Source of the DNA: UBA2589 sp965223235
GTDB lineage: Bacteria; Gemmatimonadota; Gemmatimonadetes; Longimicrobiales; Gaopeijiaceae
Direction: 5' to 3'
Length of the DNA: 64,000 nt
Assembly (NCBI GenBank): GCA_965223235.1
Contig: CBDCVV010000019.1
Coordinates: 124,001 to 188,000, forward strand
Positions 16,734 through 24,701 of this stretch are shown here, piece after piece. The position numbers and the translations under genes are program-made. The first letter of the stretch is position 1. Every line of letters starts with the position of its first letter. A model generated the notes under the pieces. It was not told the origin of the DNA. It ran no database searches and saw only the letters and a program-made list of their open reading frames with translations.

Positions 16734-17711
16734 CTACTCGAAGCTAGACGGCACCGCCTCGTACATCTCCGCGGCCATCACCTCGGCACTCTTCATCGCC
16801 CCCATATCCAAAGTGAAATCAGGACGATCTGGAGCCTCGATCTTCTCCATGAGCTCCCGGATCTCACGCGGTGAGAGCCCTGCTTCCTTCATCTCTTCGG
16901 CTCCGGCCGAAGCCCCGTCGACTGCCTCGATGCCGTCCCCGGATGCTCTCACCAATCGAGACAGCACGAGTCGTTCCGCACGGGTCAGCGGTTCGCCGGC
17001 GAGGTCGTAGTCGACCCATGCCTCGTACGAGAGCGGCGCCACCCTCTGCACCATCGCCGCGATTACACGAGCGAACTGTTGGATCTCCCACTGAGCGCGA
17101 GGATCGACGCGGAGCGTCAAGAAGTGGAGCAGGTTGTGGAGGTCGATCTTCCAATACCACTGCGTATAGGTCGACACAGGCAGATCGATTCGGGCGATCT
17201 CCCGCGCGACGTCTTCTTCGAGTAACCAGGAGTACGTGCCCCCTGCATCCTCTCGGAGCCGGTCCCATCTTCGGGTGGCCTCCTGATACACCTCGGGAGG
17301 CGCTCCTCCCTCGCGACCCTGCTTGTTCGATCGACTCTGAAGCTCGAACTGCTCTTGCTGTGGCTTGTAGAAAAGCAGCGGCATGAGCGAGTACCGTGCA
17401 CTGAGCTCGTTGACGGAGGCCGTGCGGTGCCGGATCCACTGGCGGGCCACGAACATCGGCATAGCACAATGGAATTTGAACTCCACCATCTCGGACGGCG
17501 TCGTGTGCCGATGCCGGCGCAGATAGCGCACCAAGCCGCGCGTCTGAGACACCTTCCGGGTTCCAAAACCGTAGCTGACCCGAGCGGCGCGCTCGACGTC
17601 CTCATCCGAACCCATATAGTCGACCAGCGATACGAAGCCGTGGTCGAGCACCGGGAAGTACCCGCCGAGAATCTCTTCGGCGGCCGGGATAGTGGGTCTC
17701 TTGGTGTCCAT
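16734..17711 (-). CDS. thyX: FAD-dependent thymidylate synthase ThyX
   Basis: Makes dTMP from dUMP using methylene-tetrahydrofolate, FAD and NADPH. The signature RHRTASVNELSARY starts at residue 94. At 325 aa it is longer than the usual 220-250, with an extra C-terminal tail of about 60 residues (from around 260) that is charged and helical. The ATG at 17711 is chosen because the family begins near there; an upstream start would add a non-conserved low-complexity lead. It is the last gene of the leftward run from blaI, with a 56-base gap to the AhpD-like gene. It would make the organism independent of ThyA. Confidence 0.96.
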   Translation of the reverse strand: MDTKRPTIPAAEEILGGYFPVLDHGFVSLVDYMGSDEDVERAARVSYGFGTRKVSQTRGLVRYLRRHRHTTPSEMVEFKFHCAMPMFVARQWIRHRTASVNELSARYSLMPLLFYKPQQEQFELQSRSNKQGREGGAPPEVYQEATRRWDRLREDAGGTYSWLLEEDVAREIARIDLPVSTYTQWYWKIDLHNLLHFLTLRVDPRAQWEIQQFARVIAAMVQRVAPLSYEAWVDYDLAGEPLTRAERLVLSRLVRASGDGIEAVDGASAGAEEMKEAGLSPREIRELMEKIEAPDRPDFTLDMGAMKSAEVMAAEMYEAVPSSFE

Positions 17712-17767
17712 GGGCGTTGTTGGGCGGCACTCAGGGAAAAGCGGCGCACCGAATATAAGGCCGTCCC

Positions 17768-18358
17768 CTATCCCTGCTCCCCAACCCCCCAAGGCTCGAT
17801 GAAGTCTTCCGGCTCGACCCCGAGGGCATCAGCGACTCGGGTGATGTAGTTGAAGTACCCGACCACTTGCGCGGCATCGTGGATCGCTCGGTCATCGAAG
17901 CCGTGCTCACGGAGCTCCGCTACGTCACCTGGCCCCATCTCCTCCTGACGCAGCGTCATCTTCTCGGCGAATCGGCACAGCGCCCGGTCCTCCAAGCTGA
18001 GCTCAGCCGCCCGCCAGTCCGACGCAATGGCGTGCACGAAGGCATCTCGTTCGTCCGATGTCGTGAACCGCTCCTCGACCTCGGCCCGGAGGTCATGCGC
18101 GTGCGACTGCGTTCAGTAGAAGCAATCGTTGAGCTTGGACGTGACCACGGCCAGCATCTCTCGCTGCCCCCGCGTAAGCGGGGACGCGCCGACCATGACG
18201 GCACCGTACATCTTCAGAGAGGCGTCCATCGTGCGCGGGTTCTGGCTCATGATGTGCACGATGTGCCAGACCCGCCCTGCACGATCGAGGGCCTCGTCGA
18301 AGAGCTTCTTGAGGAAGCCCTTCGCTTCGGAAATGGGGACCTGTTCGATGTACGGCAT
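17768..18358 (-). CDS. AhpD-like peroxidase-related selenoprotein (UGA read as selenocysteine)
   Basis: Read through the in-frame TGA at 18115-18113, this is one 196-aa protein of the carboxymuconolactone decarboxylase / AhpD-like peroxidase-related family. Residues before the stop (QREMLAVVTSKLNDCFY) and after it (TQSHAHDLRAEV) are the two halves of the family's catalytic region. It normally reads C-x-x-C followed by a histidine four residues on; here it is C79-F-Y-U82 and H86. The frame stays open for 114 further codons after the TGA with normal codon use. A SECIS-like hairpin follows. It lies 15 bases after the M56-TonB stop. The alternative is a Cys-to-stop mutation or sequencing error. 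The Sec machinery genes are not in this window. Confidence 0.8.
18077..18094 (-). promoter_or_regulatory. Putative bacterial SECIS hairpin
   Basis: In the mRNA, GACCUC at nt 19-24 after the UGA (18094-18089) pairs perfectly with GAGGUC at nt 31-36 (18082-18077) around a six-base loop CGGGCC. The loop begins 24 nt after the UGA and has a G at its second position, within the spacing (about 16-37 nt) and loop rules I recall for bacterial SECIS elements. It would recruit SelB for selenocysteine insertion. The folding was done by eye. Confidence 0.6.
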
Positions 18359-18373
18359 GGTCCCCGAAGGTAA

Positions 18374-19645
18374 CTAGTTGACCCGGAAGGTGATCGGGAA
18401 GGAAACCCATACCGGTACGGCCTCATCTCCGTTCATGGCCGGACCGAACTCATAGACCCCGGCAACGTTGAGTGCCGCCTCGTCGAGTGCCGGGTGACCC
18501 GAACTCTCATTCAAACGAACCTGCTCGACCCGCCCCTCTTCGTTGATGAAGAAGTACACCTGGACCGTCCCACCGATGCCGGCATCCCGGAGGAGTGGCG
18601 GGTACGAGTCAACCATACTCCGCACCACCGCGTCGCGATTGTTGATGGTGGGCGCATCGGTGAACGGCGTGAATGTCGGCTCCGCTCGAATATTCACCAC
18701 GGCGGCAGAGGGAGCTTCGACGGTCTCGGCAGCGGAGTCATCCAACACGACGGGACTCTCGAAGGCGCACGCCTGCCCCGCCATCCAGAGTCCGAGGGGA
18801 ACAAGTATCGCGGCGCGCAGCGAGGCGAATCTCGAGGGTTTCTCTGTCATGACCATGATCCTTCGTTTTAGGGTGATCGTTCTGTCGCCGACCGCCGCGA
18901 GGCCAAACGACCTCCCCGACGATCGCTCGGCCACGGTGAGCAAACTCTCCCCGTAGCTCTTCTGATCTGGATGTCGGGACAGCACGCGACGATCGCAGTC
19001 GAGTTCGATCGCGATCTTCAGTCGTCGCAGCTGCCACCACGTGATCGGGTTCCACGGCGTGAGCGCGAGCACGGCGAGACCGAGCGCCAGGAGGGCTGTG
19101 TCACCACCTCTGCGATGCTCCTCTTCATGAAGGAGAATCCACCTCAGCTGAGCATCGGGTAGCGCGGTGGCCCAGCGAGGGACGACAATCCAGCTTCGGG
19201 GGAACCCGGCAACTGCAGGACCTCGGTGCTCGGATACGAATACGTCAACTCCGTCGATCGTCTCCCGCGGCCATCCGGCTCGCTCCCCTGCTAGCCTTCG
19301 CCGACTCCTCCACAGGACGAAGCCGAAGACGAGGATAGAGAGCACCCATACCGATTGGACCAAGGGCTCCACCCAGGTACCCCCAGTCAGGGAAGGGTCG
19401 ACCAAAAGGCCCTCGATCGCCACGACTACCGCGGTCGGGCCCGTCGACGCTGCCCCCGGAGCTGCCCACCGCGCCGGAAGGAGAAATGGGCCGCACAACA
19501 AGGCGGCCGGAGCAACGAGCGAGGCGATCCACAGCCAGCGTGTAGGGATTGGAGTGCGCTGAAGTCCTTGGCTCGTCACCCACGCACCCGCGGACGCCAA
19601 GAGAGACACCACAAGCACAAAGAACACCGCAGATACGATCATCAC
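18374..19645 (-). CDS. M56 (BlaR1-like) membrane metallopeptidase with TonB C-terminal domain
   Basis: 423 aa. Three N-terminal spans (about 3-25, 36-56, 95-112) precede a cytoplasmic zinc-protease domain with HEEEH at residues 173-177, then further spans near 185-200 and 275-295. The C-terminal part, about 320-423, is a TonB_C domain (GGTVQVYFFINEEGRVEQV, HPALDEAALNVAG). BlaR1 normally ends in a penicillin-binding sensor; the TonB-like sensor here points to a different signal. The 4-bp ATGA overlap with blaI (19642-19645) supports the classic repressor plus antirepressor pair, where the peptidase would inactivate the repressor. The output in this operon includes an AhpD-like protein, so a redox or envelope signal is plausible but inferred. 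Confidence 0.88.
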   Translation of the reverse strand: MMIVSAVFFVLVVSLLASAGAWVTSQGLQRTPIPTRWLWIASLVAPAALLCGPFLLPARWAAPGAASTGPTAVVVAIEGLLVDPSLTGGTWVEPLVQSVWVLSILVFGFVLWRSRRRLAGERAGWPRETIDGVDVFVSEHRGPAVAGFPRSWIVVPRWATALPDAQLRWILLHEEEHRRGGDTALLALGLAVLALTPWNPITWWQLRRLKIAIELDCDRRVLSRHPDQKSYGESLLTVAERSSGRSFGLAAVGDRTITLKRRIMVMTEKPSRFASLRAAILVPLGLWMAGQACAFESPVVLDDSAAETVEAPSAAVVNIRAEPTFTPFTDAPTINNRDAVVRSMVDSYPPLLRDAGIGGTVQVYFFINEEGRVEQVRLNESSGHPALDEAALNVAGVYEFGPAMNGDEAVPVWVSFPITFRVN

Positions 19646-20013
19646 TCTTCCTCCTCGAGACGGTCAGAGAGCAGGTCGCGCATGCGCCGCAACTCTTCGG
19701 CCGTCAGCTCTTCATTCTCGACCAGGTGGGTGAGCACGAGCTCCGGGGACCCCGAGAAAAGACGCCGGGTCACTCGCTTCAACGCGCTCTCACCAGCGGT
19801 CACGCGCTCGACGAGCGGGCGATACCGGTGCGCCCTTCCTTCTTCGGTGTGGCCGACGTGGCCCTTCTCTTCCAAGATCCGCAGCACGGTAAGCACCGTG
19901 TTGTATGCGAGATCGTCGTCCAGGCGCTTCCTGACCTCCGTCACCGTAGACGGTCCGTGGTCCCACAGGACACCCATCACGTCGAGCTCGCGTGCCGTGA
20001 ATCGAAGTTCCAT
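19642..20013 (-). CDS. BlaI/MecI/CopY family transcriptional repressor
   Basis: 123 aa winged-helix protein. The DNA-binding core reads TARELDVMGVLWDHGPSTVTEV, then LAYNTVLTVLRILEEKGHVGHTEEGRAHRY, with a helical C-terminal dimer domain. The cut site region for the partner peptidase would lie in the second half. It heads a leftward run with the M56-TonB, AhpD-like and thyX genes. A perfect-arm palindrome at 20065-20082 and a third half-site at 20032-20038 lie over its promoter, consistent with autorepression. Confidence 0.93.
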   Translation of the reverse strand: MELRFTARELDVMGVLWDHGPSTVTEVRKRLDDDLAYNTVLTVLRILEEKGHVGHTEEGRAHRYRPLVERVTAGESALKRVTRRLFSGSPELVLTHLVENEELTAEELRRMRDLLSDRLEEEE

Positions 20014-20031
20014 CGCCTCACACCTAAAGAT

Positions 20032-20038
20032 TTAGTTG
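20032..20038. promoter_or_regulatory. Third BlaI half-site
   Basis: TTAGTTG, identical to the half-site in the palindrome at 20076-20082, lies just downstream of the proposed -10 element of the blaI promoter. Extra half-site binding could strengthen repression. Confidence 0.4.
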
Positions 20039-20067
20039 AACTTACGGCCGTCCGCCGCCTCCGTCAA
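20039..20067 (-). promoter_or_regulatory. Putative blaI promoter
   Basis: On the minus strand TTGACG (20067-20062) is followed after 17 bases by TAAGTT (20044-20039). The -35 matches the consensus well and the -10 only partly. The -35 overlaps the end of the BlaI palindrome, and the transcript would start close to the third half-site. About 30 bases of leader precede the ATG at 20013. Confidence 0.5.
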
Positions 20068-20082
20068 CTAACAAGTTAGTTG
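20065..20082. promoter_or_regulatory. BlaI-type operator
   Basis: CAACTAACAAGTTAGTTG is an 18-bp palindrome, eight perfectly paired bases per arm around a two-base centre. It overlaps the -35 of the blaI promoter, where binding would block RNA polymerase. The sequence is not the classic TACA/TGTA type, but BlaI-family operators vary. Confidence 0.7.
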
Positions 20083-20207
20083 GCGGCGCTAGGACGTCGC
20101 GTGATCACGAAATGAATCGAATTCGTCCCGGAACCGTAGTAGCTGGTACACGCACGACCAGACAACTTGGGTGGGCGTTTAGAACGGACGGGCGACTAGG
20201 AGGCCGC

Positions 20208-20414
20208 GTGGCTCAGTGCCAGGGAAAGACCAAGAAGGGCGACCGCTGTAAGCGCGACGCGTCAGACACTTCGGATTTCTGCTCCATCCATCAGGACCAG
20301 GAGGTTCGCCCGCGCAGTGAACCGAGTGGCGAGTGGGACACGGAGTCGATTACCAAAGCGGCGCTCGGTGTGGCGCTCCTTGGCATCATCATTCTCTTCC
20401 GCTTCCGCCGATAG
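20208..20414 (+). CDS. Small Cys/His-rich protein with C-terminal membrane anchor
   Basis: 68 aa. The N-terminal half has C-x5-KKGDRCKR-x9-CSIH, a treble-clef-like or zinc-knuckle pattern (CQGKTKKGDRC, then FCSIHQ). The C-terminal 22 residues form a single membrane span (ALGVALLGIIILFRFRR). GTG at 20208 is chosen because AGGAGG lies four bases upstream; an in-frame ATG at 20112 has no such site and adds a non-conserved lead. The metal site and tail anchor suggest a small membrane-tethered zinc protein, function unknown. Convergent with the barrel gene that follows. Confidence 0.65.
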   Translation: MAQCQGKTKKGDRCKRDASDTSDFCSIHQDQEVRPRSEPSGEWDTESITKAALGVALLGIIILFRFRR

Positions 20415-20430
20415 GTATCGGGCGATCGGA

Positions 20431-22203
20431 TCAGAAGTGATCCGCTCCTAAATCAAAGCGCCGACTCCGCCACACGTCGCGGGTGAAGAAGCCTCCCGAC
20501 AGCCGGTTGACCTCGAAGGTCACCCGGAAGATCGGACTGCCCCCGCCAACCGGGAACGCGAGATCCGTTCGTATCGCGTGTCGGGCCCTGGCGGGGAAGC
20601 CTGCCCTGAGACCGAAGCCGAGCGCCGCCTGCCACTCTGAGTCGACGGCGTACGGTACGTCCCCAGGCCATACACGGCCGAGGTCTGCGAAGAGTGTGAC
20701 GCCGAGGTCGGCAGTATTGGTCGGCCAGGGCAAAACGATCCGATCTTCGGCCACGAAGCGAGCCATGCGACCGCCTGGGAAGACGTCTTCATCGAGTGCC
20801 CGGACACCCTCTCGCCCACCGAGCGTCAGCTGAAACGGCAGGCCGGTGCGCCACCCACCACCCGCGGACGCCCGAAGAAAGAAGGTGTGGCTCTCGAGCG
20901 CTCCGGTGCGTAGGAAGGCGACCAGGTTCGCGTCGAGGAGGATGTCCTGCCAACTCCCGTCGTCCCGACGGCTCTCGATCGAGGCCCCGCCGTGGAAGAG
21001 TGAGAGCCCGAGCGGCGCCGTGAAGCTTCCGTGGACTCTACCGAAGACGTCGGTCACCCCGGGGACGCCCGTAGGAGTCAGAACATCAAAGCCCTTCCCG
21101 ACCGAGAACCCAACGAAGTACCCGAGGCCCACCAATTGGCGGTCTCTCACTGCATCCAGCCCCACGTACTCTTCGTGGCGCAGTCGCCGCGTCCCCAAAT
21201 GGAGCGAAACCCGTGTGGCCGCAGACTCTCGAATCTGACGAGCGAGCTGCGGGGTCAATTCGCCCGGAAACGGCACCAGCTCGCCGAAGTCGTCATCCAG
21301 AATCACTTCCGGGACCTCGGGAAAGCGGACGACATCCCTCATGAGCGTCACGCCTGCGATGATCCCACGCCCCCGCGGCCCGAACCGACCGGCCGCGGAG
21401 AACTCGATCACCTCTCTGAACGACGGTAGCAGGACCTGAGTGAAGGCCTCGTCGTCCCCAGCGCCGTACGAGAAGAAGTCCGTCCCCCTGGTGTACCCCT
21501 GACGCGCGGCGAACCGCCCGGTCTCACCTACGAATGGATACCGTACGTACTCCTCGATAAATGTGCCGGGCCGGTCCTCTCCCACGACGATCCCCGCGTC
21601 GGCACGACCAAAGAGGCGTGGCGTGGCGACGCCGAACGACTGAGCCAGGATCTCGCGCCGCTCGCGCCTCGTGAACTCTCCGAAGATTCCTTGGCCGAGG
21701 AAGTTCTCCTCGGTCACCTGAAGCCGCTCGAGGTTGAGGCGTGAGTTGTCGTAGGTGACTCCAACATCGACCTTCGTCGACCATTCGTCTCGGGTCTCGA
21801 CGTGCACCGCGTGCCCACCCTGCCCGTCTGGCTCCGTTTCGATACGGGCATACGCCAAGAATCCGTACGCGTCGAGAAGTCGCTCCGACTCCGAGACCAG
21901 GAAGGGGTCGTAACAGTCGCCCTCCTCGAAGAGGAGCTCTCGACGCACGAAGGACGACGCAGTGCGCACGTGGAGCACGTTGAGCGCCCGGTACGCCCAC
22001 GCCAACGGCGCAATGCCGGTCGAGCTCGGGTCGTAGACCTCGCGCCGGTCTATGGTGATCGACGAAATCGCACCGTCGACGCACGGCTCGGCAACCGGCG
22101 CTTCCTGGCCCATAGCACCCGGCGACCCGAAAAAAAACCACACTCCACAGGTGACGCTGACGAGAGCCCTCAGGCCGAGGTGAGCGTCGCTAGGGACCCT
22201 CAA
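20431..22203 (-). CDS. BamA/Omp85-like outer membrane beta-barrel protein
   Basis: 590 aa with an N-terminal signal peptide (LVSVTCGVWFFFGSPGAMGQ). Residues about 35-145 include one or two POTRA-like modules (VRRELLFEEGDCYDPFLVSESERLL, YARIETEPDGQGGHAVHVETRD). The rest is a 16-strand-type barrel with alternating pattern and a C-terminal surface antigen section (DLGVTLFADLGRVW, FRVTFEVNRLSGGFF). This is much smaller than BamA and closer to TamA-like or two-partner-like members. It likely inserts or secretes a protein across the outer membrane; the substrate is unknown. Divergent from the cellulose-synthase-like gene with 119 bases between starts. Confidence 0.8.
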   Translation of the reverse strand: MRVPSDAHLGLRALVSVTCGVWFFFGSPGAMGQEAPVAEPCVDGAISSITIDRREVYDPSSTGIAPLAWAYRALNVLHVRTASSFVRRELLFEEGDCYDPFLVSESERLLDAYGFLAYARIETEPDGQGGHAVHVETRDEWSTKVDVGVTYDNSRLNLERLQVTEENFLGQGIFGEFTRRERREILAQSFGVATPRLFGRADAGIVVGEDRPGTFIEEYVRYPFVGETGRFAARQGYTRGTDFFSYGAGDDEAFTQVLLPSFREVIEFSAAGRFGPRGRGIIAGVTLMRDVVRFPEVPEVILDDDFGELVPFPGELTPQLARQIRESAATRVSLHLGTRRLRHEEYVGLDAVRDRQLVGLGYFVGFSVGKGFDVLTPTGVPGVTDVFGRVHGSFTAPLGLSLFHGGASIESRRDDGSWQDILLDANLVAFLRTGALESHTFFLRASAGGGWRTGLPFQLTLGGREGVRALDEDVFPGGRMARFVAEDRIVLPWPTNTADLGVTLFADLGRVWPGDVPYAVDSEWQAALGFGLRAGFPARARHAIRTDLAFPVGGGSPIFRVTFEVNRLSGGFFTRDVWRSRRFDLGADHF

Positions 22204-22322
22204 CAGGTCAACGCGGGGAATGAGGCCTCCAAGGAGCGGCGAATAAGGGGTGCCGTCGGTGACGGATTTTGGATACCGTTTTCTCGTCGTAGTGTTGCGT
22301 TCGGCCTCCGTCCGACGAGGAC

Positions 22323-23810
22323 ATGTCTCTCTTCATTTCCGTCCTCTATGGGTCGGCCGCGCTCCTGGGCGCGTCATTTGCGTTCGTCGAATTGCGCATG
22401 TTGTGGCGCTTCGTCCGACACCGTAGCGAGATCCGTTCAACGGTCACCTCGCCCCCTGCCGATGCATCGCGCCCTCCTCAAGACGACCGGGAGCCTCCGT
22501 TCGTCACGATCCAACTACCGCTATATAACGAGCGGAGGGCCGCAGAACAGATCATTCGTGCGGCTGCTTCCCAAGACTACCCACGAGAACGCTTCGACGT
22601 GCAGGTGCTCGACGACTCCACCGACGAGACGTCCGACATCGTCGCCTCCGTGGTGGAGGAGCTCTCCGGCGAAGGCCTCCGCATCGCCCACATTCGTCGC
22701 GACAACCGGGAAGGGTACAAAGCCGGCGCGCTCGCAGAAGGATTGCTAGAGTCGACATCCGACTTTGTGGCTGTCTTCGACGCTGACTTCGTGCCGGACC
22801 CGACGTTCCTGAGGCGGATTCTCATAGACGCGGATGCCTTCGCCGATCCGCGCACGGCCTTCGTCCAGGGGCGATGGGCATGGTCGGAGCCCCTGAGGGG
22901 GGTTCTCGAATCGGCGCTCGCCCTGCTCTTGGATCGGCACTTCTTCGTCCAGAAGCCGACCCGGGCCTTCATCGGTAACGTGACGACGTTCAACGGCTCT
23001 GGAGGGATCTGGCGACGAGAGGCTGTGGATGCGGGAGGGGGGTGGTCGGCCGACACATTGACCGAGGACCTCGACTTGAGCTACCGCTGCGCGCTGGCGG
23101 GGTGGCGTGGGCGATACCTCCAAGACGTGCCCGTCATCAACGAGCTCCCGGGCGACATGCGCTCCTTCAAGCAGCAGCAGCACCGTTGGGCCAAGGGCAA
23201 CGCGCAGTGTTTCGTCTCCCTCTCCGGGAGGGTGATGTCATCGAGGGGCGTGCTCCGCGACAAGCTCGACGAGGCGTTCCTCCTGGCCGGCTACGCGATC
23301 CACCCGATTCTTTTGTCGAACCTTATCCTGTGGCCTTGGGCCGTCCTGTACATGGATCGGCTCACCTTTTGGATCATTCAGGCGATCATGGCGCTCGTCA
23401 TCATCGTCGCGCCGGTCAGCTTCGCGCTCACCGTCATCGAGCGCGATCGGGGCTTCCGGTGGTCCGCTATCGGGCAGATCGTAGCGAGCGTCTGCCTGGG
23501 GATCGGGCTCATGGTCAACAATACGGCGGGCCAGATTCAGGGCTTCCTGTCCCGGGGCGGAGAGTTCGTGCGCACCCCGAAACGGAGACACCTTCCGAGC
23601 GAGAGCGGCGGAGAGACACGGGCGCCGCAGCAGTACGGTACTCCGCTCCACTGGTCTTTCTTCGTAGAGCTCGCCGTCATCGGGTACTGCGTATGGGGGA
23701 CGACCGCGCTCGTCCGCGCGGGAGAGGGATTCTGGGCCGTCCCTCTCGTATTCTGGGCGATTTGCCTCTCCGTCGTAGTGCACCTTCAGGTACGCACCCC
23801 TACCGACTAG
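22323..23810 (+). CDS. Glycosyltransferase family 2, cellulose synthase-like, processive type
   Basis: 495 aa. An N-terminal span (about 2-25) is followed by a GT-A catalytic domain with DDSTDET (97-103), DADF (153-156), TEDLDLSYR (about 253) and QQQHRW (about 280), the set D, DxD, D, QxxRW of CesA-like enzymes. Four or five membrane spans follow (about 318-480). Similar single proteins make glycolipids or polysaccharides such as ceramide glucosyl or glucomannan-type products. No PilZ domain is present, so direct cyclic di-GMP control is not seen. First of a cluster with a second glycosyltransferase 10 bases on and an ABC exporter. Confidence 0.9.
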   Translation: MSLFISVLYGSAALLGASFAFVELRMLWRFVRHRSEIRSTVTSPPADASRPPQDDREPPFVTIQLPLYNERRAAEQIIRAAASQDYPRERFDVQVLDDSTDETSDIVASVVEELSGEGLRIAHIRRDNREGYKAGALAEGLLESTSDFVAVFDADFVPDPTFLRRILIDADAFADPRTAFVQGRWAWSEPLRGVLESALALLLDRHFFVQKPTRAFIGNVTTFNGSGGIWRREAVDAGGGWSADTLTEDLDLSYRCALAGWRGRYLQDVPVINELPGDMRSFKQQQHRWAKGNAQCFVSLSGRVMSSRGVLRDKLDEAFLLAGYAIHPILLSNLILWPWAVLYMDRLTFWIIQAIMALVIIVAPVSFALTVIERDRGFRWSAIGQIVASVCLGIGLMVNNTAGQIQGFLSRGGEFVRTPKRRHLPSESGGETRAPQQYGTPLHWSFFVELAVIGYCVWGTTALVRAGEGFWAVPLVFWAICLSVVVHLQVRTPTD

Positions 23811-23820
23811 CGGCGGACTG

Positions 23821-24687
23821 ATGCCCACCCGAGGCTTCATCACGATGGCGGTCGGCAGCCGACGCTTCCTCGAGATGGCGATCGATATGACCCTCTCGCT
23901 GAGGGAGCATACGGGTCACGGTGTGGCGATCGTGGTCGATGAAGCGATCCACGGCGTCGTCCGAGACCTCTACCCCACGGTCTTCGACCACGTATGTCCG
24001 CTACCCGAGCGTTTCCGCGATGGCCGCGCGCTGAAGTACGGGCTGGCCTCCGTGTCCCCGTTCGACGAGACCGCCTTCGTCGACGCCGACTGCATCGTCC
24101 TGGGTTCACTCGAGCACGCCTGGTCGGCCCTCGACGAGGGAGACTTCGCCTTCCTCGGTGAGACGCTGACTGCGAGCGACAACGAGAACCACCACGGCTT
24201 CTCGACCCGGTCACTGATGCGCTCCTTCGACCTGGACCGGTATCTGAAGACGAACAGCGGCTTCTTCGTCTTCAGGACCGCGAAGGCTCTCGACGTCATG
24301 GATGAGATGCGCGACTCCTACCTACACGAGATCAGGCCACGACTTCGTTGGCAGATCGTCCTGGGGCGATGGGTGGGCGACGAGATCGGGATCGGAGTGG
24401 TGGGAGGTCGCCACGGGCTCGGAACGCTCCCGAAGCCCGCCGAGATGTATTGGCCGAAGGAGATCGAGACGATCGACCTCAATGCCCCAACCAAGCCTCT
24501 CCTCCACTGGATCTGGCCTCTACAGCCTCACGATTTCGAGGTCATCACAGAGCGTGCCCGCGCGCGGCGTACCGAGATGGGTGTCCTGGACACAGGCTCG
24601 GAGCACTGGGTCCAAGAACAGAGCAACCTGCAAACGATGGCTCGCCGCCGCCGGCTCCTCGAGTGGTTCAAGGTGTGGCCGTCGTGA
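23821..24687 (+). CDS. GT8-like glycosyltransferase-like protein
   Basis: 288 aa, soluble. FVDADCIVLGSLEHAW (from about residue 79) is the DxD metal/nucleotide-sugar motif of GT-A enzymes, followed by TNSGFFVFRT (about 143), a typical acceptor-side motif. The start MPTRGFITMAVGSRRFLEMAIDMTLSLR is like GT8-type proteins. The nucleotide sugar is unknown. It lies 10 bases after the processive transferase, so both probably work on one glycan or glycolipid. The exporter gene that follows is on the opposite strand. Confidence 0.7.
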   Translation: MPTRGFITMAVGSRRFLEMAIDMTLSLREHTGHGVAIVVDEAIHGVVRDLYPTVFDHVCPLPERFRDGRALKYGLASVSPFDETAFVDADCIVLGSLEHAWSALDEGDFAFLGETLTASDNENHHGFSTRSLMRSFDLDRYLKTNSGFFVFRTAKALDVMDEMRDSYLHEIRPRLRWQIVLGRWVGDEIGIGVVGGRHGLGTLPKPAEMYWPKEIETIDLNAPTKPLLHWIWPLQPHDFEVITERARARRTEMGVLDTGSEHWVQEQSNLQTMARRRRLLEWFKVWPS

Positions 24688-24701
24688 CGGTCGACGACAC
24701 C

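Noticed and set aside
17768..18037. Separate small gene and separate truncated gene at 18113-18358 (pseudogene or frameshift)
   Set aside because: Both pieces are in the same frame, contiguous, and form one family domain with the TGA at a cysteine position and a hairpin after it, so selenocysteine read-through explains it better.
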